64,000 bases of DNA from Chionis minor (GCA_013398295.1 VZSF01000964.1:434001-498000); one strand, 5' to 3'. Positions 13,880 through 24,656 are shown, counted from the first letter of the stretch. Program-made: numbers and translations. The notes: generated from the sequence alone by a model not told the origin.

Positions 13880-14345
13880 TGACATCATCTAGTTCATTCC
13901 TTTGCGTCAGAGAGGTCTGAGCGTAGCTGCATCATTCCTGAGAAAGATTTGTGTCACCTGTTCTTAGTAACACCTTCCCATCCCCCCAGCAGCAGTTCCC
14001 CAGTACTCCAGACTGGTTGCTTCTGGTGTGTAGCTGTTGGTAGCGTCAGAACGGTCTTCCAAATGTCCAACCTACGTTTTCCTTGCTGCAACTTAAGTTC
14101 TTTTCTTCTTGTCCCGTCCTTGGTAGAAATGGCCAAGAGCTCCTTCTCTGCTTTGCTGTTACCTTTTCCTTATTTGAAAGTGGTTATCTTCGCACATCGG
14201 TCTTCTCTAAATTTAAACAAACCTAATTCCTTTCCTGGTAGGTCATGTTTTCTAGATCTGATAACTTTCTTCCTCTGGATTCTCTCCAGCAGTTTTTTCC
14301 TGAAGCCTTAGCGCTCCAGCTGTGGATTTGCACTGCTGAACAAGG
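13880..14345 (-). mobile_element. Ancient CR1/L3-type LINE relic
   Basis: Blocks recognised in order on the + strand are 'gacatcatctagttcattc', 'tgtcacctgttcttagtaa', 'aatgtccaacctacgtttt', 'ccttgctgcaacttaagtt', 'cttgtcccgtccttggtag' and 'ggtaggtcatgttttctag'. This is the colinear pattern of old amniote CR1 elements read from the 3' end, so the element is on the minus strand. It is much more diverged than the other minus-strand CR1 copies here and pre-dates them. Both ends are approximate. Confidence 0.75.
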
Positions 14346-14719
14346 CAGAAGGACAGTCCCATGGGCCTGTAACTTTTCAGGCCTTGAGAGAAAATTTGCC
14401 ATCTGCAACTTTAGAATTAGTTGGTTTTCACTCGTCTGCTCATTATCGTCTTGATGTTTATACAGAGATCGTTGGATTCCTGGTCCCATTGTTTTTATGT
14501 AACTGAAGCTAAGATGAAGTTGTTCACAAACTAAAAATAACATGTATTCTTAAAAGTGTAATTTACCCCTTCAACACTTGAAATCTTTACCTCAAGAATT
14601 TAGATTTTTCTGAAAGACCTGTTTTAGAAGTATTGGGCTGGTTCTAAGAATTCTTTGGTAGCCTTCCACAGGCATTCATAACCAGAAGATCAATGTAGAT
14701 AACAACACTGGTGCTTTCT

Positions 14720-14741
14720 CACCTGCAAATTCTTGCAGGTG
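14720..14741. repeat. Perfect 9-bp inverted repeat carrying two E-boxes
   Basis: CACCTGCAA - ATTC - TTGCAGGTG. The arms are perfectly complementary, and each holds a CACCTG/CAGGTG E-box, the type bound by ZEB/SNAI and some bHLH proteins. Function is unproven. Confidence 0.6.
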
Positions 14742-15823
14742 CCATTGCAGATTATCTCAAAAATATCTGTACCCTTCAATCAGACACAATTTAGAAGACC
14801 GGGGAGACATAATCATTTTTTCTCAGACATCTCTCAGAATCGAGGCATGGTTTTAGTCTTTCTTGTGTTCCTGCACCAATACCTGCCAAACAGTAATCCT
14901 CTTCCAGTGGTTATGTATATATATACTAGTGATGCCCCAGTGAAGGCACCTGTACTCTGACATTCAGGAAAGTGAGTTAATTGGACAAACAGAGAAAATG
15001 GTTTAACTTTTGCAGGATGTTGTAAAATAAGATTCAGCTCTGAAGACTTTTGAAAGACAGTGTTTCCACGGTAGTTCATTGTGCAAGTATTGAAGGATAT
15101 GAAACATATCAAGGCCTTACATCTACACTTGCCCTACGCTCCTGTGAAGAGCTATTGATCTCAGTTGTTGGTCTGTGAGCAGCAACTTTCTGGGCAAGTC
15201 CAGGTTTGCATTGCTCATAAAGTGAAAGCATAAGAGAATGTTTTATGCAAGCAAAGAAATCATTCCCTTGATAAGATGTTGCAGACTATCATTTGGTTTT
15301 AGTTAAATTCATTGGTTTGATCAGCTCTGACAATAGCTATCCTTGTTTCCCTGAGTTTGTAAAAGAACTTTTCAAGTTACTCTACCAAGTGAACATAATG
15401 AAAGTAAGTCGTATCTTGTACCTCATGAAGCTGTACTGAATGGATTGGCGATAAAATGTATTTATAAAATCCAGTATTGTCACTAACAGTTTCTCCATTG
15501 CTGAATGTAACATCGTGTTGTTTGAGGGGGGAACATAATTCTGTCATGCATAGAGAAAGTGTCTTAATAATTATATGAGAAAACCAAATATACTTAGAAT
15601 TCACTTAATTGGAGAGCACAGAAAGCAACTACAAGAAAGATGCATTCAGGTTTGTGACTAAAAGAGCTTTATGCACAGGGGAAGCTGTCTTGAAATATGT
15701 AAGAGAGAGAAACTGGTGTTAAAAGGGAAGCTCTGAAGAGAGACATCCTGAACTGCAGCAGTGCGCTAAACGCAATGTTAGAAAGTAGAAATGAGGTTAG
15801 CCAAAATCTGGTTTTGGTTTGGG

Positions 15824-15840
15824 TTTTTTTTTTTTTTTTT
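15824..15840. repeat. T17 homopolymer
   Basis: An uninterrupted run of 17 T in intron sequence, flanked by GGTTTGGG on the left and GGTTGG on the right. Confidence 0.85.
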
Positions 15841-18274
15841 GGTTGGTTTTCCGAGTAGTGTTGAGGTGTTTTAATTTTGTTAACAGAAAGTCCAAGCATG
15901 AAACTGGTTTTCTAAAAGTTACCATGATAAAAAGCAAATACAGAACTCTTCAACTCGATCTGCCCTGTGTGCAAGCTCTGGTTTTGGGGAGGGGGCTGGG
16001 GTGGGGTTAATTGCTCCCAGGAGATTAACTCTTCCTCCACTGAAAGTTGGTGTCGAAAGATTTGGAGTTTGCTAATACAAAGAAGGCTTGCTTTTTTAAA
16101 ATTTTTTATTTTAAATTTTTTTTTTACAAATTTAAATTGGACTGTAAACCCACATTTTTCACATGAAATAGCTCATTAGAAATGTGCAACAAAGCTCATC
16201 TATTGACAGCTTGTATTATTTGTGATAATCATGTCAAACTCCAGCATATAACAGGTCTGAAATTTTTCATCACAGTTGGGTCCTTAGAATTCAAGCTAAG
16301 AAGGAGGTGGAATTGCCTTTTGATATGTAGAGCTGAGCTGGAAGTGATTAACTGAGTAGCTCATTATTTTCCTGAAATAAGAGGGAGCTATTTAGTGGTT
16401 GTAATACACGTTTTTTTGCTCCTTGGTCCTTTAGCTTGATCTGCAGTGTCAGCATTCACCAAAATGGAAATCACTAAAAGCAACCTTTAGTATGAGAGGG
16501 TCTTTTTTTCCAGCAGGTTACTCCCCACCCCTATTGTACGATGTTCTGGAAGAAACACTTGGTTGTCTTACATTTTAGAGGATGGAGTAGCAGCTACTAA
16601 TGCCTCAAGATGATATCCAAGTAGGTAAAAAGGAATAGGAAGGGAGATAGCACGTTAGTGAAAATTCACCAATAAACACAATGCAAGATCTAACATGAAT
16701 ATCAAGTAACATTAATTACTTTAGAGCCTCTCTGTTTTCCTTGTGTGCATTTTAATTATTATTTCAGCATAATGTAATAACAAGGGCTGGTTTATAGGAC
16801 GATAATAAGACTTGAGGCTATGACTGTGGCAGATTTTGTAAGCAGAGGGTGGTTGGGCTGAGCAAAAGATGCCCGTGGCTGTGCTGTGCATTGCATGCCG
16901 TCGTGCCTGGGATCCGGGAGGGGAAGGATTTCCTCCCTGAGTCACCTTTGAAGAACTGACCCAGTAAAAAGTGCCACTCCATGCTGTCTTCTGGTGAAAT
17001 GCTAAACCGTGTTCTCAATCATGCGAGGCCAATAAAATCTCCAGTAGCCATTTTTCCCTGCACTGTGGCAGTAAAACCAAACACCCCCCCCTCCAATTAT
17101 CCCAGTCAACATTCAATTACCTCTCGTTTACCTAAAATTCCCCCTGTATTTGAAGGCTTAAGTGGACCTGATCGTATTTTTCCCGAGTATTGCTGTGTTT
17201 ATGTTTTGGCTAAATCTTGCATACAAGGTTCAAATCTTGCAAGGGCTGGATCAACCCTTCAGCCTTCTGAGAACTAGGAAGGATGGCATTTCACTGTTTT
17301 ACAAAGGCTTACATCTCCCTTTTTATTACGAGACTTTAAAAATTTTGTACATTTTTGGATTTCCCAGACAGTAAGTGGTATATTTGGCCAGACTTCCCAC
17401 CCACTTATCATTTGTGTGTGGTTCCCTGTGAATCCATCTGCTCCCTCATTATCAGTTATTAAAAGGCGTTCGAGACACTGATTAGCCTTGAGATTACTGG
17501 TGGGTAGGCACTAACATTTTCATAAACTGTGCTGAAATGTTCACACCAATGTGAAGTTAAGAAATGCCTCTTTGTAGAAACAGACGGGCAAGTAAGGAAA
17601 ATAAAGTTCTTGGGAGTCCATTTCACGTGTACTGATCCCTCCGAGCTCCTGTTAGAGCCTGGAGAAGTGGAAATACCCCATACTTTGGACGTCAGACTGG
17701 TAACGTTGGTTAGTGAGGCTGAGAGACTACTCCCCATTTCCCCAGTTTCAGCTCTGTTTTTTTGCAAGGCGCTGTAGCCTCCGAGGGACCGGACTATCAG
17801 GTTTTGATTATCTCTAGTGATTGGTTGATCGGTTAGTTCAGATGAGGGCTGCTGTAAATATTTCTTCTTTAAGGGAGTTCTCCCAGCCCAAAGGTCTTTC
17901 ATCAGAGCTGTCACGGCCTCCAACTTAAAGCCTCCCCTTCTTTTTCCGGGGGGTGAATACCGTTCTGCCACTTTTCACCTGTTATTTTACGACGTACGGA
18001 GACGCCACGGAGTGGCGTATCAGCAGGAGGATGGAGGTGTGCTCAAGGGGAAGCCCCTCTCTTCTGCCTGCGGAAAGGGCCAGCTTTCATCTCCCCCACC
18101 AGAATGAAAATGTTATAGGTTAGGATTTTTTGAGCGTTTAGCCAGCTAACTGGATTTTTAAGTGCGTGTGTGGCTCATGCATTCATGTTTGAACACTCCC
18201 ATCTGCTTAGATCACTTAGAGTCACCAACTTCTTCGTTTTTCAAAATAAAACTGCATTATGCCTAGACATGTTG

Positions 18275-18341
18275 AGCCAAATCTGTTCCTGGTGTTATTT
18301 CACAGACTTCCCGAAGAATTACACCAGAGATGAATTTGGTC
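18275..18341. repeat. Degenerate foldback (palindromic) amniote-type repeat
   Basis: The left arm 'agccaaatctgttcctggtg' and the right arm 'acaccagagatgaatttggt' are imperfect inverted copies separated by a short loop. By hand, 17 of 26 arm positions pair. The same core words (CCAAAT…CTGGTGT and its complement) appear near 23066-23123, so it belongs to a dispersed family. Confidence 0.55.
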
Positions 18342-19211
18342 TGGTATAGCAGCTTTTTTGCCTGGAGCAAGTCTTTATAGCAGAGTTGTATTTCTCTCAA
18401 AAATATAAAAGGAACACTGACAGATCTGCAGCTCTGGTGGTGTGAGCAGGTGCAGCTATATTAAATTATTTCTTATTAAATTGATTCAGCAACTTGAAGC
18501 TTGTAATTTTTGTTCTGCTATGGTTCTGTGACAGACTTTTAAAAACAGGCAAAGCATATCTCTTTTCTTGTAATTCCTTTCTCTGGTATTATCATTTTAA
18601 AGATTTCTGTTTGTATGTAGCTCAGATTCTGATTGTATTATTTATTTGGGTAAAATCCGAAAATTACAGCCTTTTCCAGTTAATCACATTGAGCTGTGTC
18701 ATCGCTAGTGTAATTCCATTTACTCCACTGACATCCGGATGAATGTGAACAATAGTTTTTGGCTTTTGTTTTTAGGTTTAAGTGGTTTTAGGTTCTGGTG
18801 GCCACTGTGGCATAAATTGGTGTGCTTCCCTTCCAGCCGTGGAAGTTTGCTGATTTACCCCCACCTGAGGATGGGGCTCATTATTTTAAGGGTGCCAGAT
18901 GAAGCGTGTCATGTGCTGCAGAGTTTTCCCCAGTGTTAAGACCCACTCTGACTATCTGTGAAAGATAACCTGATGCTCTATGCCTCCATGTAATTGCACA
19001 TAGAAAACGCGCTACAGAGTTCCCCTTCTGACAACCTTATCGCTCCAGGTAGAATGGTTATTAATCTTTTACTTTTCCTGGGTGCTTCCCATGCTTGTGT
19101 TACTGCCGTTACTGCTCAGCTGCTGTTAGTATCAGAAGTAGACAGAAATGTTTGCCCAAAGTTCCATGTCTTTAATGCCTTTTTGGGGTTGTTTGTTTGT
19201 TTGTTTTGTAG

Positions 19212-19263
19212 GTTTATTTCCTTTAAGACTCCAGGCTTAGGCTTGGAGACCCCAGCCATCACC
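19212..19263 (+). other. TEAD1: TEAD1 exon: 5' part before the ATT start, with its splice sites
   Basis: The 3' splice site is TTTTGTAG ending at 19211, preceded by a T/G-rich tract that includes a short (GTTT)n run. The 52 bases up to the ATT start are read as 5' UTR. They contain no stop codon in the TEAD1 frame, so an N-terminal extension (…[13 protein letters not shown]) from an upstream exon cannot be excluded from the sequence alone. The matching donor is GTAAGT at 19466. The upstream exon joined here was not found in this window. Confidence 0.8.
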
Positions 19264-19465
19264 ATTGAGCCCAGCAGCTGGAGCGGCAGCGAGAGTCCTG
19301 CCGAAGATATTGAAAGAATGAGTGATTCTGCAGATAAACCTATTGACAATGATGCAGAAGGTGTCTGGAGCCCTGACATTGAACAGAGCTTTCAGGAGGC
19401 TCTAGCTATCTATCCACCATGTGGGAGGAGGAAAATCATCTTATCAGATGAAGGCAAAATGTATG
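19264..19465 (+). CDS. TEAD1: TEAD1 (TEF-1), first coding exon, partial CDS
   Basis: TEAD1 is a nuclear transcription factor that binds M-CAT (CATTCC) sites through its TEA domain and is activated by YAP/TAZ in Hippo signalling. This exon encodes 67 complete codons plus one base. The N-terminus reads (I/M)[20 protein letters not shown], then [20 protein letters not shown] and a stretch ending in DEGKMY. The serine-rich leader ([13 protein letters not shown]) separates TEAD1 from TEAD3 and TEAD4, while the part from about residue 29 is the start of the TEA domain (helix 1 and the loop into helix 2). I chose the ATT at 19264 because TEF-1 is known to start at an isoleucine codon and the context (ATCACC-ATT-G) resembles a Kozak site; the first ATG, codon 19, lies inside the conserved region. 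The exon ends in phase 1 at a GTAAGT donor. The rest of the TEA domain and the YAP-binding domain must lie beyond the window. Gene identity is very secure; the exact start rests on family knowledge. Confidence 0.96.
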
Positions 19466-19958
19466 GTAAGTGGTATACGTTTAGCCTTTGGAAATAATTG
19501 TCCCTGTGAGAACTGTAAAGCCCAGCCTGTTTTTACACAAAATCCCTGGCTCTGATTTTGGTAGTTGTGGAGTAAATTTTGAAAAAATCTGTGAAGCTGG
19601 AGGAGCTCAGCTGGGCTGATGGGTTGCCCAGCACTGTCCGAACCAGTCGCTCCCCACTGGCACTAGGAAGCAATATGGATGCAGAATTGTGTCTTGAATG
19701 AATGCTTTGCGGTGGCTGAATGGGAATGTTTAAAAGAAGCTTTTAAATGTGTCACTCCTTGAGCATAAAAACCAGTAAGCATTTTTCTTTACGTTTCAAT
19801 AAATGGTGCAGAAATGGGAACTGCGTGATCACATGGCAGAATATGCAATATTAAACTGCGAAGTGATAAAGTTCTTGTCGTGTTGAGAAGCCTCTCGATG
19901 AAAGCGGCAAGTTAGGGGTGCTTTTGCGCTTTTTCTTTTTTTTTTCCTTTCCCCTTCC
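19466..19958 (+). other. Start of the TEAD1 downstream intron
   Basis: It begins with the consensus donor GTAAGT at 19466. No coding signal or repeat was recognised. A pyrimidine-rich stretch (19929-19960) leads into the C/T- and CpG-rich island. Confidence 0.7.
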
Positions 19959-19997
19959 CTCCGTGCAAACTGCTATAAATCAGATGACATGCTGACA

Positions 19998-20005
19998 GCA
20001 TTCCA
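19998..20005 (+). promoter_or_regulatory. TEAD/M-CAT-type site (GCATTCCA)
   Basis: It contains the CATTCC core of the M-CAT element recognised by TEA-domain proteins. It sits 18 bases after a TATA-like TATAAAT inside the TEAD1 gene, so autoregulation is possible. One short motif is weak evidence on its own. Confidence 0.35.
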
Positions 20006-20238
20006 TAAATACACACTCCGCCGAGGGATACTGACATCTGCGTGCACTATCCGGCACTCCTTAGCTTTCGTCCCGCTCCTCCAAGCTCTCTCCCTCTCCC
20101 CCTCTCTCTTTCCTTCCCCATGGCTTTTTTCTTTTCCATTTCGAAAACTTTTGGTGGTGGGTGGCGGAGCCCTCGTTCTGCGGGAGGCGGAGGGCGGTCG
20201 CTGTGCCTCGGGGATCGGGCTCGGGGGTGGGGGGACAA

Positions 20239-20239
20239 N
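20239..20239. other. Single unknown base: hidden assembly gap
   Basis: The base sits in a C/G-rich stretch. The sequence up to 20238 is repeated exactly at 24311-24469, where it continues into 127 bases (24470-24596) that do not occur after 20239. The lone n therefore probably hides a missing segment of at least that length. Confidence 0.8.
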
Positions 20240-21744
20240 CCCCCGTGTGTCGCATCCCCCCCCTTTGCCTCCCTTCGCAGCTGCCATGTGACCCTGGCGG
20301 CCACACGAAACGGCGTGTCTGGAAAAAAAGGGAGTTGGGATGAAGCATCTCAGCTGTCCTTGGCAGAAAGTTGCCGGGCCCCGGTTTCCTGCCTGGGTGT
20401 TGGCTTTTTTCCTCTCCCCCCCTTCCCCCTTCTCTCCCTGCAGAGGGGAATATCGTTCCTCTCGTCCGCTCCTTCTTGCCCGCGTCTGCCTGTTTTGATT
20501 GTGTTCCCTTTGGAAAGGGGAGATGATTTGCTTAATTAGAAGGTTGTGCTCTTTCTAGGAGGACGTAAGCATGTATATACAAACAAGCTTATTGTGTGTT
20601 TATGCTCAAAAGCCCTACTTAGGCTTGAACAGCCTCATCAGCCAAAATAAGGAGGGCAGCGTTGGTTTTTTTTTTTAAATCGGGATCCCTGCGGCCACAG
20701 TAATCACCCCTGAAATCTGATTTTTGGTGTTTTAAAGCATTCTTTGTGCTGCTGTATTAATTAAAGAAATGAACGTATTTATCCATTCATTTTGACAATC
20801 ACCAATTTAATGTAATGGTTCTGTAATCCTGAATCTAAACATTTGTTAAATTCTATAGGTATGAAACTATTTATGCATATCTAATTGCTGATTAATACTG
20901 CTAGCTAGTAATGCCGTAAGCATAGAAGTGCATCTCATGTATTTATGCTCATCCTAAATCAAATGTTGTTTATTTTCAATCGAAGGAGGAGGTACATGTG
21001 TTTGACGCTGAAAACTTGTCTTAAAGCGTTGCCCTGGTTGGGAAGGAAAAAATGCGTTAGGAAGTGCAGGGTACTGTATGAGCAGAATTTACATCCCGAC
21101 TTTGCAGTGGATGAACTCATGTTTTCATTCTCCAAGCTGAGTAACTGCTTTGTAGTGTTTGAGGATTTATTGAAACCATGCTAGGTTTCTGAGGACTTTC
21201 TAATAGAGTCTTATGGCCCTGAGAGCATAATTGTTCTCCAAGGATTTTGAAATCAAAACAGTGTAAGTGTTTTAGATTCTGTGTGGCATAATGAAAATAA
21301 TTTAATGCCTTTTAGTGGCATACCAAGTTTATTTCACTTACAAGAGAGACATTGCAATATCTCTAAGCTTCCATAGTGTTGGGGGATGTTATAATGTGTC
21401 AGTAATTCACAAACCATGTAAGACAAAAGGTCAAGAGAGCACCATTTCATTTACTAACTGAAATTACCTTTAGATATAGGCACTAGAACAAATATGATCT
21501 TTACGGAGGCAAATATAATGATCACTCGGTGTGGATTAAGTTAAGCAATTGTAGTTTTTTATCTTTGGAGAGGGACTTTGAGAAGAGCTGAGATTTTGCT
21601 TGAAGAAATATTTTAAGTCTCTGCCTTTGATTTAATGAGAGCTTTGTGACACTAATGTAAGCAGAAGCCAGAGTTTCTTCACTCTTCTTTGTGGTGGTCT
21701 AAAATCATCCTTAAAAGTGGTGTTTCTGAGAGGGCTGTGTACAG

Positions 21745-21870
21745 GCTCCTGGGCGGTTGGCTCGGGGGGAGCTGGAGGATTGTTCGAGCGGGGCCGGGGG
21801 GCTTGGAATCCGGAGGGCGCGTAGGGTGGGTGGCCGAGGGGCGCCTGCCCACAGTGCCACCTGGGCAACA
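21745..21870 (+). other. GC-rich patch with quadruplex-capable G-runs
   Basis: G-runs of 4, 6, 3, 3 and 3 bases lie between 21790 and 21830, with local CpG enrichment (for example GGGCGCGTAGGG). No reading frame of interest was found. Confidence 0.5.
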
Positions 21871-23065
21871 GCAGCCCCAGCAGTACCGAGGGACATCTGT
21901 GACCTCTCCGGGCAGCCTGACTCGCTTCAGCTGTTCCTCTACAGCTGTGATCTTGGGCGAAGGAGGGAAGGGGAGGGCCTTTCCCTCTCCCCTTGCCTTC
22001 CCAAAAAAGTAACTTACGGCACCAGAGGAGGATGAGAACAAGAGGCTTTCAATCCTACCCCCACAGAAAAGGGTTGCAGGGCCCCGTAGCTGCCGAGAGG
22101 GAAGGGGATGTCTGGACTTTTTTTTTGGCCCTAGGGCATCCTGGGGCTGTAAGGACAAAGTTGTGACCTGTGTGAGACTGGGAGCGTTTTGGGCTGCCGC
22201 TGACCCTGCCACCAGTATAGGGTTACGGCTCCTTGAAGAAACCCTCAGAAAACAAAATAAAAACTTAATGAAACTCTTATTTTTAAATTTATAGGAAATG
22301 ATTGGGTAAGAAGCAAAGACGCTTGTTTTGGTTCAGAGGGGCAAATTCCAGGAACCATAGTTTGGAAATTCTTGAGAGAAAGGGAGCACGCTGTAAGGCC
22401 AAGGGCCCAGTGATAGGGTTTCTGCAGGAAAGCACTATCCATCCCTCCTTTTCCCTCTTCCCATGTGCCTGTGCTTGTGTGGTTGTGGTCTTAAAGTTCT
22501 GGTTTTCCTGCTAGTACAGTATCGACTAGAAGTAAATAAAATAAAAACAAAGGTGAGGAGGGAGTAAATACAAAAGTTTGAAGGAGGATAGAGAAGCACA
22601 TCTATACGGGGATGCTCAAACTCTTTGTGGAAGCAGTTGAGCGTAGCCCATGGAGGAAAGACTCAGCTCTTAGACCCATTTTTATTTGTCTTGCAAGGTA
22701 TTGGTAAGCGGATTTTTCACCTGTACGGTTTCAAAAGGAGTATTGATAAAACACAGATATCACCCACTAGTACAAAGTGGGACACCCTATAATTTGCCTC
22801 CCCTCTCAGAGATCAATTCCGATGAATTTCTGCATCCTTGTTTATCCAGCACATAGTAAAACTCTAGCCCGTTAGAGGGCATTGACTGTCCTGTATTTGT
22901 ACTTTGTTCCAATTGTTGTTCTTTTACTGCTGACAGATTAGTTCCTCGTAGCAATTCCTGTGAACTCACTTATTGGCAGGATATTTGCCTGTGCTTGTCT
23001 TTGCTCCTGGGAGAGTGTTTTGGAAAAGATTACAAGAATGAAAGCTGCTGTGAAATGCAGCCCTG

Positions 23066-23123
23066 CTTTTATCCCTGGTGTAACACTGAAGTCACTGGAG
23101 TTACCACGGGAATGGATTTGGCC
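23066..23123. repeat. Degenerate foldback (palindromic) amniote-type repeat
   Basis: The left core 'atccctggtgtaacac' and the right part 'ggagttaccacgggaatgga' followed by TTTGGCC are imperfect inverted copies around 'tgaagtca'. The element shares the CTGGTGT / TTTGGCC words with the copy at 18275-18341. Confidence 0.55.
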
Positions 23124-23874
23124 CCGCGTGCATGTTTTCATCTTTTTTTTGAAATTTAGCTATAGCGAGACATAACTGGTGCAACTCCAGGGACCATGCC
23201 AAAGTAACATAAGTTGCTAGCAAGTGTAGTAACGCCTGCAGACATGCTGCTATCACCGTTGCTAACTTAGCTTCAAGGTAGCGAAGATGGCTTTTGCCTT
23301 TAAGACAAGAAAATAGTTTGATCTTAATATTTGAGACCTGTAAACAGCTCTTCAATTATGAATGAAATTAGTCATCATGATTTGCATCGGAGGCATTCAT
23401 CCCTGCAACAGCACTGCTTAAGACTGTATTAGTGATCATTTAAAAAGGAAGTTTTGTAGCATGTTTAGTTGGTTTACAGAGAAGAATGAGTACTAATTAA
23501 CGTGAGAAGGTGAATAGCAGCCTTTCAGAACTGTTGTGTATGTTTATTAGGTCATGCATAAAATCTTTTGGCCTGCATTACCATGACAGCAAAGGGAAAA
23601 TGATACTTTTGTAAAAATTTCTGCTCAGATGATATAATTTTTGCATGATGAGTAATGATAGTCTTCATTTCCAAAGCATCTTGTATAAATTGAATATTAA
23701 AATTGAACTTTGAACTAGTATGTCAGCAAAAGAAATCCTATTCTGTAGGCTTGTGTGATTCTGTGGCTAACTACTATTATTATGTGTCTTTCTGGGTTTC
23801 TGTTAGGAAACTGCGAGGTAACTCGCTTTATGAAGAACACAGTAACATGTTGCAAATTATTTTTACTGTTGCTT

Positions 23875-24026
23875 NCTCCGTGCAAACTGCTATAAATCAG
23901 ATGACATGCTGACAGCATTCCATAAATACACACTCCGCCGAGGGATACTGACATCTGCGTGCACTATCCGGCACTCCTTAGCTTTCGTCCCGCTCCTCCA
24001 AGCTCTCTCCCTCTCCCCCTCTCTCN
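23875..24026 (+). other. Misplaced assembly fragment copying the TEAD1 island
   Basis: Bases 23876-24025 (150 nt) are identical to 19959-20108 and are bounded on both sides by a single n. Zero divergence, the n boundaries and the neighbouring fragment at 24311 point to a contig inserted in the wrong place, not a biological duplication. Frames running through it, including a copy of the TATA/M-CAT stretch, should be ignored. Confidence 0.88.
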
Positions 24027-24214
24027 TTAATTTTAAAAGTTCCATACAAGTTACTGCCTCTATAAAGACATCACTACCTTATAAAGTTTCCACAGTATTA
24101 AATATATTTGAATGCGAATAAGGTATTTGGAGTGATGAAATACCAGATGTGAAGTATCAAGTTGCATGTTTATTCATCTGTTTTTGCAATCATTGTACAA
24201 AGATACACTCTTGT

Positions 24215-24250
24215 ATTTTTTTTATTTTATTTTATTTTTTTAATTTTTTC
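24215..24250. repeat. (ATTTT)n low-complexity tract
   Basis: T-rich tract with repeated TTTTA units, just left of the second misplaced fragment. It may have contributed to the assembly break. Confidence 0.75.
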
Positions 24251-24309
24251 TTTTTGGTCTCACAGCAACATACACAAAATGCCCTGGAGATAGGACTCCT
24301 ATTATGAAA

Positions 24310-24597
24310 NTCCAAGCTCTCTCCCTCTCCCCCTCTCTCTTTCCTTCCCCATGGCTTTTTTCTTTTCCATTTCGAAAACTTTTGGTGGTGGGTGGCGGAG
24401 CCCTCGTTCTGCGGGAGGCGGAGGGCGGTCGCTGTGCCTCGGGGATCGGGCTCGGGGGTGGGGGGACAACGACAGGGGACACACGGACACACACTTCGAG
24501 GCGACCTTGCCCCTACCTGGCCGGAGGCAGAGAGGGGAGCGGCCGGCCCGGGGGCGCAGCCCCGAGCAGATGGTGCTGCAGCTGCCACCAGCTGTGN
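24310..24597 (+). other. Misplaced assembly fragment with the missing part of the TEAD1 island
   Basis: Bases 24311-24469 (159 nt) are identical to 20080-20238. They overlap the previous fragment's source by 29 nt. Bases 24470-24596 (127 nt, CpG-dense, for example GCGGCCGGCCCGGGGGCGC) are found nowhere else in the window and probably belong in the gap at 20239. The block is bounded by n at 24310 and 24597. Confidence 0.88.
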
Positions 24598-24656
24598 TTT
24601 TTGGTCTCACAGCAACATACACAAAATGCCCTGGAGATAGGACTCCTATTATGAAA
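24598..24656 (+). repeat. 59-bp exact flank duplication around the misplaced fragment
   Basis: Identical to 24251-24309 (both begin TTTTTGGTCTCACAGC). The native intron therefore most likely runs directly from 24309 to 24657. The duplication looks like overlapping contig ends that were not merged. Confidence 0.88.

Larger units (their letters stand above)
14346..19211. other. Intron immediately upstream of the TEAD1 coding exon
   Basis: Non-coding, AT-rich. It holds a perfect short palindrome at 14720-14741, a T17 run at 15824-15840 and a palindromic repeat fossil at 18275-18341. A 170-codon minus-strand frame (17459-17971) is the longest here but has no recognisable domain. No CpG island and no upstream TEAD1 exon were recognised, so the main promoter probably lies outside the window. 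Confidence 0.55.
19959..20540 (+). promoter_or_regulatory. C/T- and CpG-rich island inside TEAD1, possible internal promoter
   Basis: The island starts about 500 bp downstream of the TEAD1 coding exon. The left part has a TATA-like TATAAAT at 19974 and a GCATTCCA at 19998-20005, which matches the CATTCC core bound by TEAD proteins. These are followed by CT-rich initiator-like DNA and then CpG-dense sequence (20160-20480). A single unknown base at 20239 marks an unclosed gap. No TEAD1-like reading frame was found in it. Promoter function is an inference from composition and motifs; it could equally be an intronic enhancer. Confidence 0.4.
20541..23874. other. TEAD1 intron, no gene recognised
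   Basis: AT-rich intron interrupted by a GC-rich patch at about 21745-21870 with several G-runs. A palindromic repeat fossil lies at 23066-23123. No coding exon was recognised. Confidence 0.55.

Noticed and set aside
17459..17971. 170-codon minus-strand open frame upstream of the TEAD1 exon
   Set aside because: No recognisable domain, no splice or promoter context and ordinary intronic composition.
19973..20539. Open frames across the C/T-rich island, including one starting at the ATG near 20120
   Set aside because: The frames cross an unknown base hiding a gap and have low-complexity translations on both strands.
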